Source: Meghimatium bilineatum
Taxonomy: Eukaryota; Mollusca; Gastropoda; Stylommatophora; Philomycidae
Reading direction: 5' to 3'
Assembly (NCBI GenBank): GCA_034231615.1
Contig: CM067298.1
Span: 67,909,591 to 67,973,590 of the forward strand
Length of the DNA: 64,000 nt
The position numbers and the translations under genes are program-made. The notes under the pieces were generated by a model. That model was not told where the DNA came from, did no database searches, and worked only from the letters and a program-made list of their open reading frames with translations. This document shows positions 33,201 to 44,104 of the stretch, in pieces (positions within the stretch are counted from its first letter, which is position 1; every line of letters starts with the position of its first letter).

Positions 33201-36200
33201 GGGCCCTCCCACATTCGGGCAGGACCACAGTCTTGCCTAGCAAGTAAAGGTGCTGAAGTCAGCGACATTTGGCCAGAAGGCGCACTGCAACAGTCAGAAT
33301 GTCATGCATTATCGCACATGAAGATCTATATCTGCATTACCCCGTTATAGTGCTAACCCTGTGACGACTCACCAGGCAGGAGTAGCACCGGGCCCTATAC
33401 CTCGAAAGGGCCCACCACATACGACTGGAGGTCCTCTTCGATTGCCTTGTGGAGCCAGGAGGCACAAGAGTAATATCACTGACCAACAAATATTACCAAC
33501 CAATGAGACATCACTTACAATAATGCACTGGAATGCTGAGGGTGTAAATAGCAAAAAAGATGGCTTTAGCAAGAAATTAGAATTAGAAAACACCCTTCAC
33601 AAGGAACAGGTCAGCATTTGTTGCATACAAGAGACACACCTCAGCAAAGATGTAGCCTTTAAAATTGCAGGTTATCAGTGCTTTAGAACTGATCGAATAG
33701 ACAGAAGAAAAGGAGGTATACTAACTCTAGTCAAAAACAATATCAGCGCACATCAAACTGAGCTATACATGGAAGGAGCAGAATATCAGGTCCTTCAACT
33801 AAAGACCAAGAACACAGACTTCAACCTACTAAATTATTATTGTCCAAATGACCAGTCCCTTTCCCTGGACACAATACCGTACAAAGGAAGACTGATAGTA
33901 TGTGGAGATTTTAATAGTCACTCACAAAGCTGGGGGTTATGACCACATGGATAAAAGAGGAGAAGAACTTGAAAGCTGGCAAGACGATAAATGTCTTCTA
34001 TTGCTTAATACGCCAAAAGATCCTCCAACATACTACTCAAGAGCATGGCAAACCACTTCCACACCAGACTTGGCATTGTACTCAGCAGACCTAAACTGGG
34101 AAATCAATAGAACAGTGGGGAAGCAACTTGGAGGTAGCGACCATCGACCAGTCCTCCTTAGTATTAAAAATGAACTCACAGGAAATGCATGTAGCCTTCC
34201 AAGATGGAATTATAAAAAAGCAAATTGGGGACTATTTAAACACCGCAGTAGTGTTTTAGCTGGACAAATAGAAATGGAAGGAAAAGACATAAACGCCATA
34301 GTCAAAGAGTTCAATAAATGTATTCATCAAGCTGCCAAGGAAGCAATACCAAGAGGAGCACGCAAACAATACAAGCCATACTGGAGTGAACAACTAGAAC
34401 TGCTGCAAGAGGAATTAGAAAAAGCACGGACGGAAGTGGAAAATAACCCAAGCCAGGAACATCACAACAAACATCAACACGCAAAAGCTATATTCCAAAG
34501 AGCCAAACTAGAAGCTAGAAGAAAGAGCTGGAAAGAGAAAACAGAATCCTTAAATTTTGAAAAGGATGGAAGAAAACTGTGGAAACTGGTCAAACAACTA
34601 AATGATGAGGGAACAGGAAGAAGCACAAACATAACACTCGTACAGAATGGCAAAATGATTACAGGAAAGCAAGCAGTAGATAATTTCGCTAGGATATTTA
34701 CTCAAGACTGCAATATTGAAATTAGTCCAGAAAAATAGCATACAGTGCGGAGCAACCAAAAAAGTAAATTGGAACATGCTCAGACTAGAATCAGTGATGA
34801 AAACAGCACAGATGAAATTATGGATACATTGTTCACATATAGTGAATTTAGAATTAGCAGTCTCTAAACTAAAGCTAAATAAGTCCCCAGGAATTGATGA
34901 AATATCAAATGAAATGATAAAGAATCTAGGAACAACAGCCAGAAGGAAACTATTGGACATCCTAAATATTAGCTGGACTACTGGGAAAATACCACAAATC
35001 TGGAGAGAATCAATTATGGTCCCTTTGCTTAAACCTGGAAAAGATGGAACAACACCAACTAGCTACAGACCAATTAGTCTTACAAGTTGCCTGTGCAAAA
35101 CAATGGAGCGCATCATAAACCTAAGACTAAAATTTCACCTGGAAAGTAGAAAATACCTTGCACCACAGCAGGCAGGTTTCAGGCAATGCTACTCCACAGA
35201 GGATCAAACCATATACCTCTCACAGGAAATTGAGGATGCTTTCCAAGACAAAAAAATCAGTTTTAGTGGCATGGATTGATTTACAGAAGGCCTTTGATAA
35301 AGTATGGAAAGAAGGATTGCTTCAAAAAATGAGAAACTACAAGATATGTGGAAATATGTATAGATGGACGAAAGCCTTTCTTCATAATAGAAGAGCTAGA
35401 GTACAAGTAAATGGCAAAAAAAGTAGGAAAGTATTACTACGCCATGGAGTGCCTCAAGGAGGAGTTCTATCACCCACTCTTTTTCTCATATTTATCAATG
35501 ATCTAATTGAAGAAATACCATGTGGAACTAAGGCAGCACTATATGCAGATGACTTAGTTCTATGGTGCACACATGAGAGCGCCATGGTTACCACAAAAAT
35601 GCTTCAGAGAGCCATGGACATTTTGACTAATTGGGCTGACAAATGGTGTGTAAGTATCAATATAGAGAAGTCAGCAACAACCCTTTTTACACTTTCACCA
35701 CAACAAAGAGCAGGAAACATCTATGTAAATAAAACTATCTTAAAGGTAGATGACCAACCCACATATCTTGGTGTAACATTTGATGCCAAAATGACATGGA
35801 AACATATCAACAAAGCAGAAACAATGGCTAGAAGGAAGATAGCTTTACTAAGAAAACTGAGTGGGACAACTTGGGGAGCTAATGAAAGAATTCTAAAAAA
35901 TGTATACCAACAAGCCATTCGACCACACTTGGAATATGGTTCTACAGCATGGAGTTCATCATCAAGCACTACACTACACAACCTAGATAGAGTACAGAAC
36001 CAAGCACTTAGAATCATTACAGGCGCAATGAGATCCACACCAATCATAGAAATGCAGAATATTGAAGGGATGCAGTCATTGAAAGAGCGTAGAGATACTA
36101 AAATTATAATTCATGGAGAAAAGTTTCTTTCCCACCATAGTCACCCAATGAAGGAAAGATTCCAGCATCTATCACAAGGACGGCTTAAAAGAAGCAGCTT

Positions 36201-37213
36201 CATACACCAGGCCAAGCGTCTACGTAGACAGGTATCGGATCTACCAGAGGTAACAATACCACTGACATCTCAACCAGAACACACCCCATGGGAAAAACGG
36301 ACATGCCTACCAGTGACCATACAAACAACAGTAGCAGGTATGCATGGGGATGAACATCAGAATAATCTGCAGAAAAGAGTAGCAGCTCTCAGTTTCCTTG
36401 ATGATGTTTACCCAAGTGATCTATGGACCAGAGTATATACAGATGGATCAGCACAGAATGCAGTAAAAAATGGAGGAAGTGGTGTATATGTAGAATACCC
36501 AGATGGCACCACTGATACCACTTGTATACCAACAGGGAATTACTGCAACAACTATGACTCTGAAGTCAAAGCTATTTATACAGCTGCAGAGAAACTGTTA
36601 ACATTGGACAGGACCTCACACCCTATTGTAATACTTACAGATGCAAGGTCAGTACTAGAGGCATTACAATCCAATAAACTTCCAGACTTAAAAGAGGTAT
36701 TGTCCATAGTACAAAATAGGTGTAGAGTTATACTGCAATGGATTCCATCACACTGTGGAATAGCAGGAAATGAGAGAGCTGATCAACTCGCCAAGGAAGG
36801 TGCTAACATGCAGCAACCGGATGTACCAATCAGCTATCACCAAAAGAAATCCATGATAAAGGCACAACGAAAGCCAAACTTACCTCCACGGGATGACTAC
36901 CACCTACTTAGCAGACAAGAACAGGTCATCATATTTCGACTGAGAACTGGACACAATAGACTAAACAGCCATATGTATACAAAATTTAAAATTGGCACAA
37001 CAACAAAGTGTAATTGTGGACAAGTCAACCAGACTTCAGAACATATCCTTCAAGAATGTGCAAACTATGACACATTAAGATGCACATACTGGCCTTCTGA
37101 TACACCAATGAATGTTAAACTTTATGGTACAAAACAAGAAATGGAAAACACTGTCCAATTTATACAAGAAACAACACTGCAGATATAGACATTATTAGCG
37201 AACGAAAGAAGAA
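33126..37213 (+). mobile_element. LINE family N copy 1, full length
   Basis: 4,088-bp I-superfamily LINE. Leader with ribozyme, then a GC-rich CACCAGGCAGG and GGGCCC...GGGCCC region (33,371-33,412). Endonuclease: IMHWNAEGVNSKKDGF, CCIQETHLS, YCPNDQ, VCGDFNSHSQSWG, GGSDHRPVLL. RT: LNKSPGIDEISNEM, PTSYRPISL, QQAGFRQCYSTEDQ, AWIDLQKAFDKVWKEGL, HGVPQGGVLSPTLFL, YADDLVLWC (near 35,541). RNase H: YTDGSAQNAVKNGG (36,436), SEVKAIYTAAEKL, LTDARSVLEAL, SHCGIAGNERADQLAKEG. C-terminus CNCGQVNQTSEHILQEC, stop at 37,186, GAACGAAAGAAGAA tail. Only about three frame shifts (near 33,935, 34,735 and 35,265), and the last 2 kb is one open frame of 676 codons, so it is young. It sits in HELQ intron 1, opposite strand, 95 bp from exon 1. 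Confidence 0.95.
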
Positions 37214-37308
37214 ATCTCAACGACCTAATTTTTTTTGTAGTGTCAAATTCTTCATCATGCTTATAATGCCAATGAACATTATAGAAATGAATGAAAATTC
37301 GAACTTAC

Positions 37309-37368
37309 ACGTCTGTGGCGTTTTCCTGATGACCTCTTGCAAAGAGGTCCTTTCTTCTTTTGCTCCAT
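37309..37368 (-). CDS. HELQ: HELQ helicase, coding exon 1 (start codon)
   Basis: Twenty codons, beginning MEQKKKGPL and ending KRHRR, Lys/Arg-rich like the vertebrate HELQ N-terminus. The ATG has G at -3 and at +4, and an in-frame TAG stands three codons upstream. The donor CGT|GTAAGT leaves phase 0, equal to the acceptor phase of exon 2 at 28,079, giving a continuous 719-codon frame over ten exons. A CAG at 37,388-37,386 could be the acceptor of a non-coding leader exon. Assigned by splice signals, phase and position; too short for a similarity argument alone. Confidence 0.7.
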
Positions 37369-37531
37369 TACTACCTAATTTGAGCCTGTATTATACAATA
37401 AAAAGATGAGTTTCTGATCCACTATTACACTTGCTGCATTTCATATTATACACACATACAAACTATGCAATATAAACATTTTGCTATCCGTAATTCTAAT
37501 TATAATAATTTTTTAAAAATCTATAATTATT

Positions 37532-38340
37532 TCTTCTTCTTCTTTCATTCAATTGAAACATGTCTATATCTGTAATTCTGTAGCCTGAATAAAACTCACT
37601 GTCTTTTATAGTTCACACAGTGGTCCGTAGAGCTTTGATTCCAGTGTTGTTTCCTCTGGCCAATATGTCTGCCTCTGCGTTTCATACTCACAACACTCTT
37701 GAAGTATATGTTTGGCGCTCTGTGCTGGCTGTCCACATGGCAGTGTTGCTAATCTTTTATTTTGTGCACATGTGACTGTGGAGTCTGTTGTGTCCCATTC
37801 TGAGGAGTAGAATTTCAACTCTTCTGATCTGTTCATAATGTGGTAGTCATCTTATGTTGGTGTTTGTGGCTTTCTTATTGACTTGATAATATGTGTTTTC
37901 TGATGGTAAGTGATTGGTACGTCTGGTTGGTCTTTGGCAGCACATTCCTTAGCCAGTTGGTTTGATTTTTCATTTCCTGGTATTCCACAGTGAGAGGGTA
38001 CAATGCATAGTTACCCTATACTGGCAAGATAACTCATTAAGTAGTTACTGTAAGTTTGTCAGTTTTCCAGACTGGAGAGCTTGAAGCACTGACCTTGCAT
38101 CTGTCAGGAATACCACGGGCTGTGGGCCAGGGTTGGAGTTCAGTAGTTTTTCATTTGTCACCCTAATTGCCTGAATTTCTGCATCATAATTATTGCACAA
38201 TTTCCCTATTGGTGTTCTGATCGTATCTCTAGGCTTGTGTGGATATTCTATACATACACCTCCATTTCTCACTGCATTCTGTGCTGACCCAACTATGTAT
38301 ACTCTGACCCATGTCTTGTGGATATTCATCGTCCAGGATG
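37532..38340 (-). mobile_element. LINE family N, 5'-truncated 3' copy
   Basis: Minus-strand RNase H (VYIVGSAQNAVRNGG, NNYDAEIQAIRVTNEKLL, LTDARSVLQALQSGK) and C-terminus (CGQPAQSAKHILQECCEYE, YWPEETTLESKLYG), ending in GAAAGAAGAAGAAGAAAT. The first RNase H Asp is replaced (YIVGS for YTDGS). Flanked by TAATTATT at 37,524-37,531 and 38,341-38,348, a likely 8-bp target duplication. It lies just upstream of HELQ exon 1. Confidence 0.85.
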
Positions 38341-38684
38341 TAATTATTCTGAAATCTGCATTCCAGATTCCTGAAAACCTGGCATAAACAAATTAGAAAC
38401 TTGGAAAGTTTGTATAGTTGAAGAATTAAAAGTGGCTGTGCATCTAAACAAGTGTATTTGGTGAATTCCATACTTATAAAAAAATAGTAACACAATGAGA
38501 ACTTGCATAGTTTGGATATTTTAACTGGCATGATTCCCTGTCAAAAACGTTCTAGCAGGAAACTCATGAAGGTGGAAGAACAAAAAATCATCAACATACA
38601 TCAAAGAATAGGCTGGTGACAATTTCTTTTTTTACTTTCATCTGCATCACTATGAACTTTTTTTGTCTACCGCAGGTCATTTCT

Positions 38685-38990
38685 ATTATTAACTATTTTT
38701 GCTCTTCTGCATGTGCTCATAAACTCCTACAGATTAGCAGGATTCCGTTGAGAAAACAGATAGAATTGTGTCATGATTTACAGCTTGGCTGTAATATCTG
38801 CACCTTTTGGCCTGACACAACCGATTTCAGAATGGTTTCCGAGTCATCTGACTCTCTATTAGATGGGACAGAGCAAACTCCCCCCCCCAAAAAACAACAA
38901 CTAATCCTTAGTCATCTCTTATGACATGCATTGCAGGTCACCATTCCTTGCTCCTCTTTTTACCCCAGCTACAATGACTTACTTTATAAA
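38685..38990 (-). mobile_element. GAA-tailed SINE-like repeat
   Basis: The minus strand reads GCTGGGGTAAAAAGAGGAGC, AAGAGATGACTAAGGATTAG, ATAGAGAGTCAGATGAC, GGTTGTGTCAGGCC, AAAAGGTGCAGATATTACAG, CTGTAAATCATGACACA, TCCTGCTAATCTGTAGG. Full order of the family; tail decayed. Contains a 9-C run (plus strand, 38,881). Confidence 0.7.
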
Positions 38991-39165
38991 AGCATATGTG
39001 CTAACCAATTTTACATCACTACAAAAGGCCAATCTGATTATTATTGTGCTTTTCATTAGCTGGCAAAAGCATAAATAGCAAAATATAAATAAATGACCAA
39101 TAAAAACAAGACAATACTTTAAATGGCCTATGGTAATGATGCTGCACATATGCTTGTACAAATTA

Positions 39166-39177
39166 GGTCATGCCGGC
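39166..39177. repeat. Target-site duplication, left (short N derivative)
   Basis: GGTCATGCCGGC, repeated exactly at 39,425-39,436. Confidence 0.9.
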
Positions 39178-39250
39178 CCTATCGAGGCCAGCACCTAGAA
39201 GTGGTGATGGGCGTAGATCAGAAATCAGGGGCTGGAAACTAAAACTGGTC
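39178..39250 (+). ncRNA. HDV-like ribozyme, copy in the short derivative
   Basis: Same fold as 33,126-33,200 and starting at the exact insertion edge. P3 is CACC/GGTG (39,192-39,195 with 39,203-39,206) against CTCC/GGAG in copy 1: both sides of one pair changed. P1 keeps pairing through a T-G wobble and P2 through a G-T wobble. Candidate catalytic C at 39,239. The P4 stem is reduced, so activity today is doubtful. Confidence 0.68.
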
Positions 39251-39424
39251 AGGCAGTCCCACTTAAGCAGGACCACAATCCTACCCAAGTAAAAAGGGTG
39301 CTGAAGACGGAGACTAGCCAAAAGGTGCACAATAATCAGGATGCCATGTATAAAACACAATGGGAACATGTCTATATCCAATAAACAGATATAGTAATTT
39401 TTCAAGTGAACAAAAGATGAAGAC
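39178..39424 (+). mobile_element. Short N derivative: LINE 5' end joined to LINE 3' end (RIME-like)
   Basis: 247-bp insertion bounded by a perfect 12-bp target duplication. Bases 39,178 to about 39,380 match the family N leader, including the ribozyme: P1 CCTAT/ATGGG, P2 GGCCAG/CTGGTC, P3 CACC/GGTG, J4/2 AAACTAAAA; P4 is decayed. About 39,386-39,424 (CAGATATAG ... CAAGTGAACAAAAGATGAAGA) matches the last 39 bp of the LINE, beginning at the final codons. All coding sequence is missing. With its own target duplication it was copied as a unit, like trypanosome RIME relative to ingi. Confidence 0.85.
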
Positions 39425-39436
39425 GGTCATGCCGGC

Positions 39437-40490
39437 AACAATGCAAAGATATTTTCTGGCCTTCTATTCTATAGCTCTGCATTTGATATAATTTGTGGTT
39501 ATCTAATACAAAGTAAGAATATATAATATACTGATACAGATTTCCAGTTTTAATGAAATCTTTTAGGTGACATAATACATTATTCCCTGGGAGTAATACT
39601 GTCATTATAGAACAAAACTAAACTTCAAATTTGAGAATATAATTGAAATAGTTGACAAAAAAAAGATAAAAACACCAATTATCTATTGAAAATAATTAAC
39701 GGCATGACACTGGCACTAAATAGGTACTTGGATGTATAGGTTGGATAAATAGGTACTCTGCACATGTATGGAAAATATTGTTTTAGGCTATAAATATGCC
39801 TATCCTATGACCAGGGTTCTTTAAGCCATGCTCAGTTTTTAAAAATAAATTTTGAGAATAAATGTGTCTATGCCTCTATAAGGGTGTTTGATTCGAGATC
39901 AAACATCTTTCATTGTCATCAATTCTGACAGAAATATGATCTCATATTGAAGTAATACTTGATTTAGTGCTTCAAGATAAGTTAAATCCACTATAGACCT
40001 AATCCTTCTAAATTTAGTGAGTATCACAGGGTTACAAGATATAAAACATATTGCTTCTAATATAGGGCCTATATAACTTTTACAAATATTAGACATGGCT
40101 AAAAAAAATGACCAAAAATTTTCCAATTTGACATTCATTTTTATTATGCTAATTAGCCACCATTGTTAATATTAATTAGGGAGGGTGCATGTGAAAATTA
40201 AAGTAATGTGATCAACAGATAGCCTACATCCTGTCCCAGGGTGAAAACAAAAATAGGCCCTGTAGTTTCTGTGGTATTTTATTATAGGCTATCTCATAGT
40301 TATAGGGCCTATAATTTATTTTAATTTTATTTATGCTAATAAGATGCAATTATGAATATTAATTAGTTCTGAATGCATCGGAAAATGTGAACAATAGATG
40401 TGTTTTATCTTCAAGAACACAAAAATGTATAGGCCTAATTTGTATTGCTTTATTGAAAATAACTAAGATAATTCAGAAATTATCAGCTCA
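39437..40490. other. Intergenic, rich in AGGCCTA words; no gene seen
   Basis: AT-rich spacer between the two divergent genes. Frequent GGCCTA/TAGGCC words begin near 39,785 and run to about 41,860 (for example TATAGGGCCTATA at 40,065 and 40,305). No frame or repeat family recognised. Confidence 0.5.
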
Positions 40491-40491
40491 G

Positions 40492-40683
40492 CTCTCCAGC
40501 ACTTCAAGACCGACCTGCGATTTCAAAGCTCGGATGTCATAGCCCTTCAGGAGGCTAGCAAGGCATATCTTGGTCTGTTCGAAGACACCAACCTTTGCGC
40601 CATCCATTCCAAACATGTAACAATTATACCAAAGGACATCCAGCTGGCGAGATGTAGGCCTATCTGTTGTGAGCGCTCCACAA
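40492..40683 (+). pseudogene. Histone H3 fragment (retro-fragment, decayed)
   Basis: The frame from 40,500 reads [20 protein letters not shown], then [32 protein letters not shown], covering H3 residues about 78-135 (alpha-2 and alpha-3 helices). Changes from H3 include A88D, M90I, E97K, loss of V101 (a clean codon deletion), A114S, R116H, M120I, and a 3-nt insertion before the C-terminal IRGERA region (now ICCERS). Most substitutions are transitions. GC-rich codon use against an AT-rich surround shows it came from elsewhere. Nothing of the H3 tail (residues 1-70) is present. The SSxV core resembles canonical replication-type H3 rather than H3.3. Host function is unlikely. Confidence 0.9.
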
Positions 40684-40690
40684 GTTTAGT

Positions 40691-42057
40691 TAGGTTTATA
40701 TTTTCCTATCTTTCATGTAAATTATTTGGATGTCAAATAATTAGAAAAAAAATTCATAACTTTCTTCAGGAAGGATGTACAGTACGATACTTACTTGGTT
40801 GAGGTATCGTTAAATTACAATTTTCAAGTGCTGTTATAGTTTAGCTGTAGTAGTAGGCCTACTAAAAACTTTAAAAAACTACTTCATTTAAATTTAATGA
40901 ACAGGCCCTATACTGCCTATAGCTAGATAGGCATACAGTACAGATAATAAAGTTAAATAAAGATGTCTAATTATAAACCACGAATCACAATCACACTACT
41001 CAAAGTTTAGGCTAGTATTTAGTAGTAGGGGACTATTAATTATTAAATATAGTAACGTACATTTACAACATAGTCATTGCTTAAATTAATGATTAGCCTA
41101 CGGATTACCAATGTTGCGATCAATCATTGATCATATCTATCATTCACGCATAGGCCTATGATGATAGGCCTACTATATATATATTAATATGCCATAATAT
41201 TATATGGTGATCAGGTCTATGAATGATGATTGTAGTCTATTGTCATTGTAGACTGTAGACGTAGCGACTGTGTCACTGTACTGGCCTACTCTGTACTCAC
41301 TGTACTGTAAGTTACTGACTGTAAGTTGAACTGTAAGTACTAAGTTACAGTGTAACTGTAATCGTAGTAGAGATGGGAATTGTCCGCCGATATTAAAATC
41401 AGTAGGCCTTTGCAAAACACAAAACTGTATTATATGACTATCTGTGCAATCTGTGAGTAAGCTAAATTTGAGTCTAGGGCATACTTAATAGGGTCTAATA
41501 CTTTGAAATGTAAGCTTAACTTATGATTAAAATAGATCTTTAGTTTAAATTTTGTGCAACTTAGGAAGTTTAGAAAGTTACATAGTAAAGGAATCAGAAT
41601 AATCTCCCTTTAGTTAACTGAGTGTGTGTGGTGTTTTGAGAAATATGAAAGTGCACAAATTTTAATCAAATATAGGCCTATTACGTTTTGATGTTACTAT
41701 AATGTAAATAGTCGAATTGACTACAAAGTACATACGACTTGTTGGAGATACTCAAGCTGACGCTTAACATAAGCATCTATTATTAGACGTTCTTAGTTAA
41801 AGTAAAATTTTACGGTGTAAGTGTAGGCCGTGTAGGACCAATAGTGCCAGTAATTGTAATACTAATACAATTGAATTACAATACACTTGAATACACTCAA
41901 ATAATACTCAATACTGGCAATACTCAGTAATTGAGTAATACTCATTAATACTGACTGGCGATGATCATTCATGGTGTAGTGTGACTAAAAACTGTAACTA
42001 GTCTCTCAGTTGTTAGGATTAGCAGCAATTCAGTACCATAAATACGAGAATACGAGT
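40691..42057. other. Upstream region of UBOX5; AGGCCTA-rich, no gene seen
   Basis: Contains further TAGGCCTA-type palindromic words (GATGATAGGCCTACTATATA near 41,160) and quasi-repeats of ACTGTAAGT (41,270-41,350) and AATACTCA (41,895-41,955). A TTGTTAG near 42,010 could be a splice acceptor for a leader intron. The promoters of both divergent genes should lie between 37,390 and 42,057, but no TATA or initiator can be fixed. Confidence 0.45.
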
Positions 42058-43734
42058 ATGTTGATCAATTTTGCATTAGATGTTGTTGGTACAAAGATTA
42101 CTAGCGATAAAGTAAGCACAGATGGCTACGATTGCTCAAATCTAATTAGTAATAACTGGCATTTAAGGAGAAAGGGATTTTTAGCAGAATACTTTATCAA
42201 GCCACCAGTGAACCTTACATTTGAGTTTCCCTGCAATATTTGCATTCATCACGTATTTGTTACTCCTTGTGTGGGACAGCAGAGGTCATCTCACTTGGAG
42301 CTGTATTCTACTTCAAAATTGCCTCAAAGTGCAGCAAGTTACTTTCAAAAACAGAAGCCTATTGTATCGAAGGGGAACACAGCTGCCTTGCCAGATGGAT
42401 ATGCAGTTTCAAAGGCACAATCTAACTCACATCATAATCCTTCTTTATTTTGCCATATATCGAAAATTTCTGTCCAAGATGGTGACCGCATATGTTTTTC
42501 CAATTCTAAGGTCAATGCCTTATTTAACAGTGATATGCCTACAGATAATTTTCCAGCATCAAATCACAGAGCAGAAATACAATGCTTCAGGCAGAATATA
42601 ATTTCTGCATCAAGTCATCTAACACTACGTATAGTAAGAACTGTAAGTGGTTCTGCCGCAGCAGTAAGTAGTATTGATATCTGGGGTTTAGCAGCATTGT
42701 CTGTCCCTGCTTCTATCAGAGATGATATTGTCAACAAATATACCAGTTTTATAAATCATTCATTGACTAAAAAGGATAGTGAGATAGTAAAACATGACAA
42801 AAAAGTTGTTTGCATACCTACTTCTGTGTCAGACATAAGTTCTGCAGATGACAGTCTTGAGATTCCTGAAGACTTTATAGACCCTATTACATGTGATGTT
42901 ATGGCAGTACCTATGTTGTTACCAAGTGGAAAGACTGTAGATCTATCTACTTTAGATCATTACTTTAATGTTGAAGCTTCTTATGGAAGACAACCTAGAG
43001 ATCCATTTACTGGATTACAGTTCTCAAACACAAGTAAACCTATACCAAATGGTGGCCTCAAAGCAAGAATAGACAAGTTTCTTATGGAACACTGTAGTGA
43101 TGCAGCAACTTCAACAATTGCCAGGACTGTGCGCTCAGGAAACAGAGATGTACCTCTTCTTGGGAAACGGAAAAAATCAACAGATTCTAGTGATGGAGTG
43201 TCATCTTTGGTTTCTCAAAATTCTGATAGACATTTAATTGCAACCAATAATGATTGCTCAAAAGTGAGTATAAGTGAAGGTTTTCAACTCATAAATTTGT
43301 TGTCAGTAGAAAGTCAGAAATCAAAAACACTTCCTCAACATAAAAATCTTCTTCATGCAAGAAAAAATGATTATTACACAGAAACATCACATCAGTGCGC
43401 ACAGCATCAGCAGACTGTGAATGTTTGTAGTGGAACAAATAATGGCCACTCCCATGAAACTCAGTTAAAAAATAGCCTGGATAGTGCATTGTCTTCGATC
43501 CTCAGCAGCATGCCTTCGTATTTATCCAAATGTGAAAGTTCTACAAACAGTAATTTGTGTTCCTTATGCAAGCAAACACTAGCAGTGGACAAGGCATCAT
43601 ATATAACACCTTGTCATCATTATATGTGTCGGGAGTGTTTGACATCTGACAGTGCTAAAACAGTAATCACATGTGGAGTTTGTGGACATATTTTTTCATC
43701 AAGTAATGTTTTAAGAAGACATCAAATAGTTTAG
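42058..43734 (+). CDS. UBOX5: UBOX5/RNF37-like E3 ubiquitin ligase, intronless
   Basis: 558-residue E3 ubiquitin ligase. Start chosen at ATG 42,058 (MLINFALD, A at -3), matching vertebrate MVINLCLP; the frame is open further upstream but without ATG. N-terminal domain: STDGYDCSNLISNNW and AEYFIKPPVNLTFEFP, as in human UBOX5. Linker, then U-box at about 269-345 (EDFIDPITCDVMAVPMLLPS; ASYGRQPRDPFTGLQF; LKARIDKFLMEH), which recruits E2 enzymes without zinc. Ser/Asn-rich linker, LDSALSSILSSMPSYLSK. C-terminal C3HC4 RING with C501, C504, C519, H521, C524, C527, C539, C542. All domains lie in one exon, unlike the multi-exon vertebrate gene and unlike neighbouring HELQ: either true intron loss or an intact retrogene. 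No canonical AATAAA stands close downstream. Confidence 0.95.
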   Translation: MLINFALDVVGTKITSDKVSTDGYDCSNLISNNWHLRRKGFLAEYFIKPPVNLTFEFPCNICIHHVFVTPCVGQQRSSHLELYSTSKLPQSAASYFQKQKPIVSKGNTAALPDGYAVSKAQSNSHHNPSLFCHISKISVQDGDRICFSNSKVNALFNSDMPTDNFPASNHRAEIQCFRQNIISASSHLTLRIVRTVSGSAAAVSSIDIWGLAALSVPASIRDDIVNKYTSFINHSLTKKDSEIVKHDKKVVCIPTSVSDISSADDSLEIPEDFIDPITCDVMAVPMLLPSGKTVDLSTLDHYFNVEASYGRQPRDPFTGLQFSNTSKPIPNGGLKARIDKFLMEHCSDAATSTIARTVRSGNRDVPLLGKRKKSTDSSDGVSSLVSQNSDRHLIATNNDCSKVSISEGFQLINLLSVESQKSKTLPQHKNLLHARKNDYYTETSHQCAQHQQTVNVCSGTNNGHSHETQLKNSLDSALSSILSSMPSYLSKCESSTNSNLCSLCKQTLAVDKASYITPCHHYMCRECLTSDSAKTVITCGVCGHIFSSSNVLRRHQIV

Positions 43735-44104
43735 CAAGAACATGATTAAATTCATTGAAAATATAACCATTAAACTGTTTTTTGACCCAAATTCTGTATA
43801 AATAATACTTTACTGAAGGTGATTGTGTATAAAAAAACCTGAATATATTTGGTTAAAATTGCAGAATCTGTATAATTTGACATATATGGAGTTTTATGTG
43901 AGTGAATGTATCAATTTTGTTTGTGTATCTTTATGCTAAGATCTGAGATTGTATATGATTAATTATGAGCTGATGTCACTGCACCCATAGCGCTCAGTTT
44001 CCCCACATAAATATAAAAGTATATTCGATAGATCATTTAATACACCATTGACTGCCATAGGGTCTCCCCTCCTGATTTTCTTTAGAGCCATACTCCCTTG
44101 GTCT
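43735..44104. other. UBOX5 3' flank
   Basis: Presumed 3' UTR and spacer. ATTAAA near 43,769 is the nearest poly(A)-signal variant. No gene. Confidence 0.4.

Noticed and set aside
40492-40683. Functional histone H3 exon
   Set aside because: Core residues are altered, one codon is missing, the tail is absent, and there is no start codon or histone 3' stem-loop.
42010-42057. Upstream start of UBOX5 giving 16 extra residues
   Set aside because: The extension begins with TTG, not ATG; the ATG at 42,058 has A at -3 and aligns with the vertebrate N-terminus.
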